59,656 bases of DNA from Streptomyces sp. CBMA291. Its GTDB lineage: Bacteria > Actinomycetota > Actinomycetes > Streptomycetales > Streptomycetaceae. The stretch is from positions 1 through 59,656 of the forward strand of contig NZ_MSJP01000050.1 of assembly GCF_014596525.1 (NCBI RefSeq), written 5' to 3'. Positions 52,736 through 59,656 of this stretch are shown in pieces; the stretch's first letter is position 1, and each line of letters starts with the position of its first letter. Under the pieces are notes generated by a model that saw only the letters and a list, made by a program, of their open reading frames with translations, did no database searches and was not told where the DNA came from. The position numbers and the translations under genes were made by a program.

Positions 52736-53710
52736 TCAGCTACCGGTGACCGTCGCCGTCGCCGCCGCTGCCAGCCGTTCCGAGAGGCGGCGCAGATGGG
52801 CCACCAGCGGCTCCGGGCCGTGGACGGTGAAGTCGACGTCCATCACGGCGAGGCGAAGCGCCAGCCACTCCACCGAGTCGGCGACCCGGGCGTGCAGTCG
52901 GCAGCGGTCCGGGCCCGTCGCGACCGGCACCAGATGGGAGGGCAGGCGGGCCACCACGAAATCGGCGGGCGCGGAGAACTCCACGTCGAGGTCGAGTTCG
53001 CCCTGCGCCCGCGCCATCGACCGCGCGGTGAACGCGGCGGCGTCCCCCGAAGGCAGCTCCCGGGGCGTGAACCGGGCGCCGGTCGGGAAGGGCTCGCTCA
53101 CCCGGTCCACCCGGAAGGTCCGCCAGTCCTCCCGCCCCAGGTCGTAGGCGACGAGGTACCAGCGGTAGCCGGTCGACACCAGCCGGTACGGCTCCACCAG
53201 GCGCCTGGACTCCGTGCCGTCGCCCGCCCGGTAGTCGAACCGCAGCCGCTCGTGCCCGGTCACCGCGCCCGCGAGCGCGGTCAGGGTCGCCGGGGTGACG
53301 GTGGCGCCGTCGCCCCTGGTCAGCGGGATCGTGGCGTTCTGCAAGACGGAGACCCGGTGCCGCAGCCGGGCCGGAAGCACCTGTTCCAGCTTGGCCAGGG
53401 CCCGTACGGAGGCCTCGTCGACGCCCTCGATCGCGTGCCCCGCACCGGCGCGCAGCCCGACCGCGATGGCGACGGCCTCCTCGTCGTCGAGGAGGAGCGG
53501 GGGCATGGCCGTACCGGCGACGAGGCGGTAGCCGCCGACCGCGCCGAGCGTCGCCTCCACGGGATAGCCGAGGTCACGGAGGCGGTCGATGTCCCTGCGG
53601 ATGGTGCGCGGGGAGACCGAGAGCCGTTCGGCGAGTTCGCTTCCGGGCCACTCGCGCGGGGTCTGGAGGAGCGAGAGCAGATGCAGGAGTCGTGCCGGGG
53701 TGTCCGTCAT
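52736..53710 (-). CDS. WYL-domain transcriptional regulator (YafY/PafC-like)
   Basis: A 324-aa protein. A DeoR-type winged helix lies at about 5-65 (RLLHLLSLLQTPREWPGSELAERLSVSPRTIRRDIDRLRDLGYPV). It is followed by LGAVGGYRLVAG and the WYL domain (LRFDYRAGDGTESRRLVEPYRLVSTGYRWYLVAYDLGREDWRTFRVDRV, in order). The ATG is clear. It is transcribed away from the MFS gene 61 bp off, which it probably controls in response to a small ligand. Confidence 0.93.
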   Translation of the reverse strand: MTDTPARLLHLLSLLQTPREWPGSELAERLSVSPRTIRRDIDRLRDLGYPVEATLGAVGGYRLVAGTAMPPLLLDDEEAVAIAVGLRAGAGHAIEGVDEASVRALAKLEQVLPARLRHRVSVLQNATIPLTRGDGATVTPATLTALAGAVTGHERLRFDYRAGDGTESRRLVEPYRLVSTGYRWYLVAYDLGREDWRTFRVDRVSEPFPTGARFTPRELPSGDAAAFTARSMARAQGELDLDVEFSAPADFVVARLPSHLVPVATGPDRCRLHARVADSVEWLALRLAVMDVDFTVHGPEPLVAHLRRLSERLAAAATATVTGS

Positions 53711-53771
53711 GACACCAGCATGCGGGGCATCTAGGACATGACCTGACCTATATGGCTTCTATCTTTCTTTC

Positions 53772-55340
53772 ATGAGTTCACAAGAAGCCGTCCTGGACGC
53801 GGCCCCCCAGGACACCGACGCGGCGCCCGCCGACCCCGGCGACAAGCGGCGCTGGATAGCCCTCGCCATCGTCATGACCGCCGCCTTCATGGACCTGGTC
53901 GACGCCACGATCGTCAACATCGCGATCCCCAGCATCGAGCGGGACCTCGGCGCCGGGTTCGGGGCCATCCAGTGGATCACCGCCGGATACGCGCTCGCGT
54001 TCGCCGCGGGACTGATCACCGGCGGCCGGCTCGGTGACATCTACGGGCGCAAGCGCCTGTTCCTCCTCGGCACGGCGGGCTTCACGCTCGCCTCCGCCCT
54101 CTGCGGCTTCGCGGCCAACCCGGAGATGCTGGTCGCCTCCCGCCTCCTCCAGGGCGTGGCGGCGGCGATGATGGTCCCGCAGGTCCTGTCGATCGTCCAC
54201 GTCACCTTCCCCGCGCACGAGCGCGGCAAGGTCTTCGGCATGTTCGGCGCCATCGTCGGTCTGGGCGCGGTCTCCGGACCGCTGCTCGGCGCGCTGCTCA
54301 CCCAGTGGAACATCGCGGGTCTGGAGTGGCGCCCGATCTTCCTGATCAACCTGCCGGTCGGCATCGCCGGTCTGCTCCTCGGCCGGAAGTTCATCACCGA
54401 GTCGAAGGCGCCGAAGGCCCTGCGGCTCGACATCGTGGGCGTGCTCCTGGTGACCGCCGCCCTGCTGATGCTGGTCTACCCGCTGACGCGTGGCCGTGAG
54501 CTGGACTGGCCGCTGTGGGGTCATCTGATGATGGCCGGGAGCCTGGTGGTCTTCGGTCTGCTCGTCGCGTACGAGAAGCACAAGACGCGCAAGGGCGGTT
54601 CGCCGCTCGTCGAGCTGTCGCTGTTCCGTGTGAAGAGCTTCGCCGCCGGTATCGCCGTGCAGCTGACCTTCGGCGTGGTGCTCGGCATCTTCTTCCTGGT
54701 GTGGACGCTCTACATGCAGATCGGTCTGGGCTGGAGCGCGCTGCGGGCGGGCCTGACGGGCGTGCCGTTCTCGGTCGCCGTGTCGGTGGCGGCGGGCATC
54801 TCGGTGCAGAAGCTGGTGCCGCGTTTCGGCCGCAAGGTGCTCCAGGCGGGCGCCCTGACGATGATCGCGGGCATCCTCTTCTACTTCTTCGTGGCCGGCC
54901 GGTACGGGGCCGACATCCAGTCCTGGCAGATGATCGCGCCGCTGGTGGTCATGGGTCTGGGCATGGGCCTGATCGTGGCGCCGCTGACCGACGCGGTCCT
55001 CTCCGAGGTCCCGAAGGAGCACGCGGGTTCGGCCTCGGGCCTGATCAACACGACGGGCCAGATGGGCAACGCGCTCGGTCTCGGCCTGGTGTCCGTGGTC
55101 TTCTTCGGCGTGATCGACGACGAGCGGCTGGCCCGCGCCCCGGGCGAGGTGGGCGCCGCCTTCACCGACGCCTTCCGGAACTCGCTGGGCTGGGCGGCGG
55201 GCGTCCTCGCGCTGATCTTCCTGGTGATGTTCGCCCTCCCGGCGAAGCCGAGGCAGCATCTGGAGGGCGGCGGCGACGAGGCCGAGACCACCGCCGACGT
55301 CCCCGGCGGGGCGACGAAGGAACCGGCGCTCGCGAGCTGA
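53772..55340 (+). CDS. DHA2-family MFS efflux transporter
   Basis: A 522-aa transporter with motif D1 (MTAAFMDLVDATIVNIAIPSIE), motif A (GGRLGDIYGRKRLFLLG), SRLLQGVAAAMMVPQVLSIVHVTF, and the motif-C region FGMFGAIVGLGAVSGPLLGALL: DHA2 type, 14 helices. There is no Shine-Dalgarno; TATCTT (53760-53765) ends six bases before the ATG, so a leaderless transcript is likely. The divergent WYL protein is the probable regulator. A perfect 15-bp terminator stem follows. Confidence 0.94.
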   Translation: MSSQEAVLDAAPQDTDAAPADPGDKRRWIALAIVMTAAFMDLVDATIVNIAIPSIERDLGAGFGAIQWITAGYALAFAAGLITGGRLGDIYGRKRLFLLGTAGFTLASALCGFAANPEMLVASRLLQGVAAAMMVPQVLSIVHVTFPAHERGKVFGMFGAIVGLGAVSGPLLGALLTQWNIAGLEWRPIFLINLPVGIAGLLLGRKFITESKAPKALRLDIVGVLLVTAALLMLVYPLTRGRELDWPLWGHLMMAGSLVVFGLLVAYEKHKTRKGGSPLVELSLFRVKSFAAGIAVQLTFGVVLGIFFLVWTLYMQIGLGWSALRAGLTGVPFSVAVSVAAGISVQKLVPRFGRKVLQAGALTMIAGILFYFFVAGRYGADIQSWQMIAPLVVMGLGMGLIVAPLTDAVLSEVPKEHAGSASGLINTTGQMGNALGLGLVSVVFFGVIDDERLARAPGEVGAAFTDAFRNSLGWAAGVLALIFLVMFALPAKPRQHLEGGGDEAETTADVPGGATKEPALAS

Positions 55341-55391
55341 GCCGGGTCCGCCCGGCGAGTCCCGGGCGAGCCTTGAACGAGGGGGACGGAC

Positions 55392-55424
55392 GAGGGGCGG
55401 TGCGCGTGACGCGCACCGCCCCTC
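55392..55424. terminator. hairpin terminator
   Basis: A perfect 15-bp stem GAGGGGCGGTGCGCG (55392-55406) with 55410-55424 and a TGA loop, between the MFS gene and the convergent DUF6227 gene. Confidence 0.85.
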
Positions 55425-55453
55425 GGCGCGTCCGCCCCGGGGCTGGACGCTTC

Positions 55454-55566
55454 GTCAGACCACGTACGTCCTGTCAGGTCACGTACGCCCCGCCAAGCCA
55501 CGTACGCCCCGTCAGCTACATATGCTCCATCAGGCCGCGTACACCCCGTCAGACCACGCGGGCGCG
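55454..55566. repeat. 19-bp degenerate tandem repeats across a stop codon
   Basis: Six units of about 19 bp, of the form GTCAGACCACGTACGCCCC, starting at 55454, 55473, 55492, 55511, 55530 and 55548. The last contains the stop codon of the DUF6227 gene. Confidence 0.75.
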
Positions 55567-56391
55567 GGACTCCATCGCCTCCCGGGCCGCGCGCTCTTCC
55601 TCGTACACCTCGCACATGTGGCGGCCGTCGGGGGTCGCCGTGTGCTCGACCTCCCAGAGGCTGACCTCGCTGCCGTCGAGCAGCAGGAACTGGTGCTCGT
55701 AGAGGGTGAATCCGGCGCCCCGGCCGCCCTCCACCGGGCAGTGCCGGCCGAAGGCCTGGGTGATGTGGTGGGCGAAGGCCGAGCGGAGCCGGCGGGCCGT
55801 GCGCTCGCCCGGCCGGTCCGCGTTCTCCGCGCGGCGCAGGACCCGGCGCGCGTGGTCGGCGGAGTTGTCCGGCACGTACAGCCGGGGCTGGGCCGGTATC
55901 GGCCGGGTCAGCAGCGCGCTGAGCAGCTCCAGGTCGTCGTCCTCGTCGAAGGCGCGGCCGTCGGAGCGCTCGGCGCTCCAGCCGGCCGGCGGACCGGACG
56001 GCAGCCGCGAGGCGGCGAGACGCGCCTCGGCCTCCTCCGCGTACAGCTCGTGCTGCTCGGCGCCGTCCCGCCCGGCGTTGTGCGTCAGCTCCCAGAGGGT
56101 GAGGGCGCTGCCGTCGCCGAGCAGATACGTGTGACGGTAGGTGGAACGGTGCAGCGACGCGCTGTGGTGCGAGGAGTGCAGCGCGCTGGAGTGCGCGAGC
56201 GCCGTACCGAGGCGCTCGACGGTCGAGTCGGGCAGGTCGAAGGAGTTGAGCGCCCGGCCGAGGAGCCGCTCAAGGTGCGTCTCGGTCGTCTCGTACGGAT
56301 CGTGAGGATCCTGCGGATCGTTCAAGAGGGTCTCCAGGCCGTCGCCGCATGTCACTTGGTGCTTGCTTAACGTAGTCCCTTGGTCTGACAT
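55549..56391 (-). CDS. DUF6227 family protein with a TTA codon
   Basis: A 280-aa acidic, His-rich cytoplasmic protein of a Streptomyces-specific family. Two similar halves are visible: ALAHSSALHSSHHSASLHRSTYRHTYLLGDGSALTLWELTHN and, later, FAHHITQAFGRHCPVEGG...LYEHQFLLLDGSEVSLWEVEHT. A duplicated domain is therefore likely. Codon 8 is TTA (56368-56370), the only TTA codon I found in any gene here, so translation may depend on the bldA tRNA. The start at MSDQGTT is chosen; a further 31 in-frame codons upstream are basic and derive from the purine tract. It lies 89 bp downstream of the peptidase gene. Confidence 0.8.
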   Translation of the reverse strand: MSDQGTTLSKHQVTCGDGLETLLNDPQDPHDPYETTETHLERLLGRALNSFDLPDSTVERLGTALAHSSALHSSHHSASLHRSTYRHTYLLGDGSALTLWELTHNAGRDGAEQHELYAEEAEARLAASRLPSGPPAGWSAERSDGRAFDEDDDLELLSALLTRPIPAQPRLYVPDNSADHARRVLRRAENADRPGERTARRLRSAFAHHITQAFGRHCPVEGGRGAGFTLYEHQFLLLDGSEVSLWEVEHTATPDGRHMCEVYEEERAAREAMESRARVV

Positions 56392-56452
56392 CTTGTCCGG
56401 GGTTTCGGAAAACGAAGGGTACGCGGGAGAAGTTCCCGCCCATCCCCGGCCG

Positions 56453-56482
56453 TTCCTTTTTTCTTCCTTTTCTTTTCTTTTC
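56453..56482. other. 30-nt pure polypyrimidine tract
   Basis: Thirty consecutive pyrimidines, about two-thirds T, in a 72 % GC setting. On the minus strand it is a GAAAAG-rich polypurine run starting within the stop codon of the peptidase gene. It may be a terminator remnant, an upstream element for DUF6227, or a triplex-prone tract. Confidence 0.6.
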
Positions 56483-57593
56483 AACTTCCTTGGTTCGCGG
56501 GGAAGTAGGACCCCGCTTCCGGACCGTACAGCTCAATGTACGAGGGAAAGTCGCCGCCCGGCCCCCTCCTGCCGCCGGGAGCCGCCAGCACCGCCCGGAC
56601 GATCGCCCGCGTCACCAGATCGGCGGCCACCGCCAGAACCTCGTTCAGGGCGAGCGGACCCGCCGCCGACGGCAGCTCCCGTACGCCGGTGGCGAGGGTG
56701 AAGACGGTGTCCCCGTCGTTCATCAGATGCACCGGACGCACCGCGCGCGCGATGCCGTCGTGCGCCGTGCCCGCGACCTTCCGCGCCTGGGCGCGCGTCA
56801 GGACCGCGTCCGTCGCGACGACGGCGAGCGTGGTGTTCAACGGCGGCGGCACGGACGCCGTCCGCGCCTCCGCGAGCCGCCGTACGGCCGCCTCGTGGAC
56901 CGCCGCCTCGGGGTGGACCGGACGGCCCCCGCCCGTGTGGTGACTGCCGTACAGGACTCCGGTGTCCGGGTCGACGGCGGAGCCCGCCGCGTTCACCACG
57001 ACCAGCGCGCCGACCGTGATCCCCGACTCCAGGACGGCGCTCGCCGTGCCCACCCCGCCGCGCAGCCCGCCGACCACCGCCCCGGTGCCCGCGCCGACCG
57101 CGCCCGTCGCCACGCGCGCGTGGTCCCCGCTCGCGTCCGCCGCCGCCACCGCAGCCCGCCCTGTGGCCGCGTCCGGCCGCGCCCCGAAGTCCCCGCCACG
57201 GCCCAGGTCGAAGACGCAGGCGGCGGGCACCACCGGCACCACGTGCGCCGGATCGGGGCCCACCCTGACCCCCCGGTGCCGCTCCTCAAGCCAGGCCATC
57301 ACCCCGGAAGCCGCGTCGAGGCCGTACGCGCTGCCGCCGGTCAGGACGATCGCGTCGATCCGCTCGACGACGTTCCTCGGGTCGAGCGCGTCCGTCTCCC
57401 GCGTCCCGGGACCGCCGCCCCGCACGTCCACGGCGGCGACCGCGCCGCCCACCGGGGCCAGCACCACCGTGGTGCCGCTGAGCGCCCCGGACCCGGCCAC
57501 GCGCGCGTGGCCCACGCGTACGCCGGGGACGTCGGTGAGGGCGTCGGCGCGGGCGGGGCGTCCGGGACGTTCGGGACGTTCGGGCTGAGTCAT
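56481..57593 (-). CDS. P1 family (S58, DmpA-like) peptidase
   Basis: A 370-aa protein. DVPGVRVGHARV at the N-terminus, IVLTGGSAYGLDAASGVMAWLEE, VPVVPAACVFDLGRG, and PPLNTTLAVVATDAVLTRAQ, the last holding the nucleophile/autocleavage site of this Ntn-like fold. Members self-cleave and act as aminopeptidases or beta-aminopeptidases on short or D/beta peptides. GGGG-rich sequence precedes the ATG. It lies directly upstream of DUF6227 on the same strand and 50 bp after the LtrA gene. Confidence 0.93.
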   Translation of the reverse strand: MTQPERPERPGRPARADALTDVPGVRVGHARVAGSGALSGTTVVLAPVGGAVAAVDVRGGGPGTRETDALDPRNVVERIDAIVLTGGSAYGLDAASGVMAWLEERHRGVRVGPDPAHVVPVVPAACVFDLGRGGDFGARPDAATGRAAVAAADASGDHARVATGAVGAGTGAVVGGLRGGVGTASAVLESGITVGALVVVNAAGSAVDPDTGVLYGSHHTGGGRPVHPEAAVHEAAVRRLAEARTASVPPPLNTTLAVVATDAVLTRAQARKVAGTAHDGIARAVRPVHLMNDGDTVFTLATGVRELPSAAGPLALNEVLAVAADLVTRAIVRAVLAAPGGRRGPGGDFPSYIELYGPEAGSYFPANQGS

Positions 57594-57643
57594 GGGCCCT
57601 GCCTACCACGCGTACGGGCGCGGCGGGCCCTTCCCCGCAGGGG

Positions 57644-58825
57644 TCAGCCGGTCTCCGGCCGGTCCCGGGTCGCCGGGTTGCCCGCCGTCAGGGTCACGCC
57701 GATCGCCACCGTGGCCGTCGCGACCAGACCGGTGGCCAGGACCGCCCAGCGGCCCGCGAAGGAGCACAGGAGCACCGCGAGCGACGCCACGGGCAGGACG
57801 AGCTGCTGGGCGAGACCGACCTTGAAGTGGCGGGCGTGGAGCAGCCATACGGACATCAGGTACAGGGCGGTGGGGATGGTCACCGCCGCCGCTGCCGCGA
57901 GGGCGCCGATGTGGGCCTTGCCCACGGCCTGTTCGACGGCGATCTCCAGGCCCGCGCCGACGGCGGCGACCGAAGCGAAGATCACATAATGGCCGTATCC
58001 CCACAGGAAGCCCTGGCGGCTGGACCGCAGCAGGGTGTGCGCGGGCGCGACGAAGTAGATCCACCAGGCGGCGAAGACGAGCAGCAGACCGCCCACCGCG
58101 ATCGGCACGAGCCTGTCGAGGGCGTCGTGTTCGACGATGCCGGTCTTCACGGCGACCGTCGCGGCGGCGACGGTCTCGCCGAGCACGATGATGGTGAACA
58201 GGCCGTACCGCTCGGCGATGTGGTGCGGATGCCAGGCGCTCGGCAGGTCCCTCTCCGCGAACAGCGGTACGGCCAGCTCGGCCGGCACCATGACCAGGAA
58301 GACCCAGCCCCGGGCGGGCTCGGGCAGCAGGACGAGCGCGAGCCAGCCGATCTGGACGAGGGCCACCCCCGTCGCGTACCGCAGGCACATCGTCCGCTCC
58401 ACCGGGTCGACGGCGTGCCGTGCGGCCCGCAGCCACTGCGAGGCGAGCGCGAGCCGCATCACGACGTAGCCGAGGTAGACGCCGAGGAAGTCGTGCGTCT
58501 CGAAAGCGCGCGAGACCCCGGCGGCGAGGACGAGCACGCCCGCGATCTGGAGCAGGGTGACGAGCCGGAACAGCACGTCGTCGTTGTCGTACGCCGAGGC
58601 GAACCAGGTGAAGTTCATCCAGGCCCACCAGATCGCGAAGAAGACCATCGCGTAGTCGAGGACGCCCTGCCCGGCGTGGCCCCCGGCGACCGCGTGCACC
58701 AGCTCGGCCCCCGCCTGGGCGATGGCGACGACGAAACACAGGTCGAAGAAGAGTTCGAGCGGGGTGGAGACCCGGTGCGACTCCGCGCGGGACCGCGCGG
58801 TCAACGGCAGAAACGGTTGTGTCAT
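57644..58825 (-). CDS. low temperature requirement protein A (LtrA) family membrane protein
   Basis: A 393-aa integral membrane protein with about 10-11 helices. It shows the LtrA pattern STPLELFFDLCFVVAIAQA at the first helix, FFAIWWAWMNFTWFASAYDNDDV, and HIAERYGLFTIIVLGETVAAAT in the middle. The name comes from a Listeria gene; the molecular role is unknown. Promoter elements were not seen in the repeat-rich upstream region. Confidence 0.95.
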   Translation of the reverse strand: MTQPFLPLTARSRAESHRVSTPLELFFDLCFVVAIAQAGAELVHAVAGGHAGQGVLDYAMVFFAIWWAWMNFTWFASAYDNDDVLFRLVTLLQIAGVLVLAAGVSRAFETHDFLGVYLGYVVMRLALASQWLRAARHAVDPVERTMCLRYATGVALVQIGWLALVLLPEPARGWVFLVMVPAELAVPLFAERDLPSAWHPHHIAERYGLFTIIVLGETVAAATVAVKTGIVEHDALDRLVPIAVGGLLLVFAAWWIYFVAPAHTLLRSSRQGFLWGYGHYVIFASVAAVGAGLEIAVEQAVGKAHIGALAAAAAVTIPTALYLMSVWLLHARHFKVGLAQQLVLPVASLAVLLCSFAGRWAVLATGLVATATVAIGVTLTAGNPATRDRPETG

Positions 58826-59198
58826 GACCCCAGCACACCAGAGCGGACACGTCGGGGTGCCGAGGCACGCGTGACGGGGGCGGGGTGAGAGGGGCGCGGC
58901 GGGGGTGGGGCGCGGCGGGGTGAGGTGAGGGTGGGGCGAGGTGAGGTGGGGTGGGGGCGAGGTGAGGTGGGGAACCTCGCGGGGGCTTCCCTTGCGGGGG
59001 CCCTGGGACGGGGGCTTCCCTTGCGGGGCTCCTGGGGTGGGGCCCTCGTGCGGGGCTTCCCTTAGGGGGCGCCCGTGCCGGGTCTCCCTTACGGGGTTCT
59101 CTCGCCAGACCCTCCCTTACGGGTGTCCCCACCGGGCTCTCCCTTACGGGTGTCCCTTACCGGGCCGTCCCTTACGGGGGCTTCCCGCAGGGTTTCCC
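58826..59198. repeat. gene-free G-rich and CCCTTACGGG repeat region
   Basis: 58870-58975 is almost only G with regular GGTGAGGTGGGG units (G-quadruplex potential on the plus strand). 58976-59170 has CTTCCCTTGCGGGG and CTCCCTTACGGG units, each a short palindrome, spaced about 20-40 bp. No gene is seen. Confidence 0.65.
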
Positions 59199-59342
59199 CT
59201 GCGGTCACCGGCCCCGGCTTCCCTGCGGTCACCGGCCCCGGCTTCCCTGCGGTCACCGGCCCCGGCTTCCCTGCGGTCACCGGCCCCGGCTTCCCTACGG
59301 ACACGGCGCGGGCTTCCCCTGCGGTCACCGGCCCCGGCTCCC
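59199..59342. repeat. 24-bp tandem array, six units, reaching into the CbiX-like gene
   Basis: Units at 59199, 59223, 59247 and 59271 are identical (starting CTGCGGTCACCGG, ending GGCTTCC). The unit at 59295 is diverged, and the one at 59319 differs by one base. The stop codon of the chelatase gene (59325-59327) lies in the sixth unit, so its C-terminus was shaped by the array. Confidence 0.9.
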
Positions 59343-59656
59343 CCGCGGGCACGGCTCCGGTTCCGCCTGTGCGTAGCGGGTCGCTATCAGGGTCGCCAGT
59401 CGGGTGTGGTCCGCGAGCGGGGCCGACACCGCCCAGGTGTCCGGGAGCCGTGCGAGCGTCCGGGTGAAGCGGCCCGGGGCGAGCAGATGGGCGGCGACCG
59501 CGACCCGCCGGAAACCGGCCGCCCGCAACCGCGCGACCTCCTCCGCCGGGCCCGGCGCACCCGCCGAGCAGTACGCCACGGCCACCGGCACCCGTACCGG
59601 AAGCAGCGCGCGCAACTGCCGCGCCGCCGTGCGGGTGCCGTCGGCGCCGCCGGGAC
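59325..59656 (-). CDS. sirohydrochlorin chelatase/CbiX-like protein (5' end outside window)
   Basis: Only the C-terminal 109 residues are in the window; the frame is open to the right edge. AYCSAGAPGPAEEVARLRAAGFRRVAVAAHLLAPGRFTRTLARL and then WAVSAPLADHTRLATLIATRY match the last part of actinobacterial CbiX/SirB-type chelatases, which insert Co or Fe into sirohydrochlorin for cobalamin or siroheme. The segment LLAPGRFTRTL is the usual xFLAPG...D motif. The tail after QAEPEP is encoded by the repeat array and is not family-conserved. Confidence 0.8.
   Translation of the reverse strand, partial: PGGADGTRTAARQLRALLPVRVPVAVAYCSAGAPGPAEEVARLRAAGFRRVAVAAHLLAPGRFTRTLARLPDTWAVSAPLADHTRLATLIATRYAQAEPEPCPRGSRGR

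Noticed and set aside
59199..59342. CRISPR-like regularly repeated 24-bp units
   Set aside because: Units are directly adjacent with no spacers, and no cas genes are present. It is a plain tandem array.

Overview
The window is chromosomal DNA of a Streptomyces-type actinomycete. The supports are about 70-73 % G+C with strong third-position GC bias, frequent GTG/TTG starts, leaderless-looking genes, one isolated TTA codon, and family markers: AfsR/SARP regulator, XRE/DUF397 pair, a group-2 sigma factor that reads as HrdD, a fused CofG/CofH FbiC, Streptomyces-type DUF6227, GPP34 and questin-oxidase-like proteins. I could run no searches, so identities rest on motifs and recall of family sequences.

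Layout. 1-3.3 kb: 3' end of a PQQ-propeller protein, an alpha/beta hydrolase and a secreted protein. 3.4-21.6 kb: a catabolic-looking block of enoyl-CoA hydratase, DUF35 zinc-ribbon/OB protein, SCP-x-type thiolase, acyl-CoA ligase, an amidohydrolase, two luciferase-like monooxygenases, a D-aminoacylase-type amidohydrolase and an aldehyde dehydrogenase. A 71-aa repeat protein, a large SARP-NB-ARC-TPR regulator and a secreted VCBS-repeat protein sit among them. Four promoter regions of this block carry seven copies of one 15-bp palindrome, consensus CTGAYG-N3-CGTCAG, sometimes with the -35 box inside it. This points to one unidentified repressor controlling the block. 21.9-29.7 kb: APC permease, AhpD-like protein, F420-type luciferase-like enzyme, fbiC (deazaflavin Fo synthase) and an ADP-ribosylglycohydrolase. 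29.8-37.9 kb: DUF397, XRE and GPP34 genes, a D,D-carboxypeptidase with a huge acidic cytoplasmic tail, a polytopic membrane protein and a NIPSNAP protein.

38.0-42.5 kb is a visibly lower-GC accessory island. It holds a three-gene minus-strand cassette (180-aa helical/beta-solenoid-like protein, 744-aa protein with a degenerate P-loop, 237-aa helical protein) next to tRNA-Arg(CCU). I recognise none of the three genes and regard the cassette as the best candidate for an undescribed, perhaps conflict-type, system. No integrase or clear att repeat is visible.

42.6-59.7 kb: a decayed MFS pseudogene, an M6 metalloprotease, a TetR/MFS pair, a PH-like membrane protein, a MarR/DODA-dioxygenase divergent pair with palindromic operator, a questin-oxidase-like protein, hrdD with a textbook sigma-R promoter upstream, a WYL regulator/MFS divergent pair, DUF6227 (with a TTA codon), a P1 (DmpA-type) peptidase, LtrA, and the C-terminus of a CbiX-type chelatase.

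A second theme is many short degenerate tandem arrays (12-39 bp units), several lying across stop codons, plus an 8 x 21-bp array upstream of hrdD.
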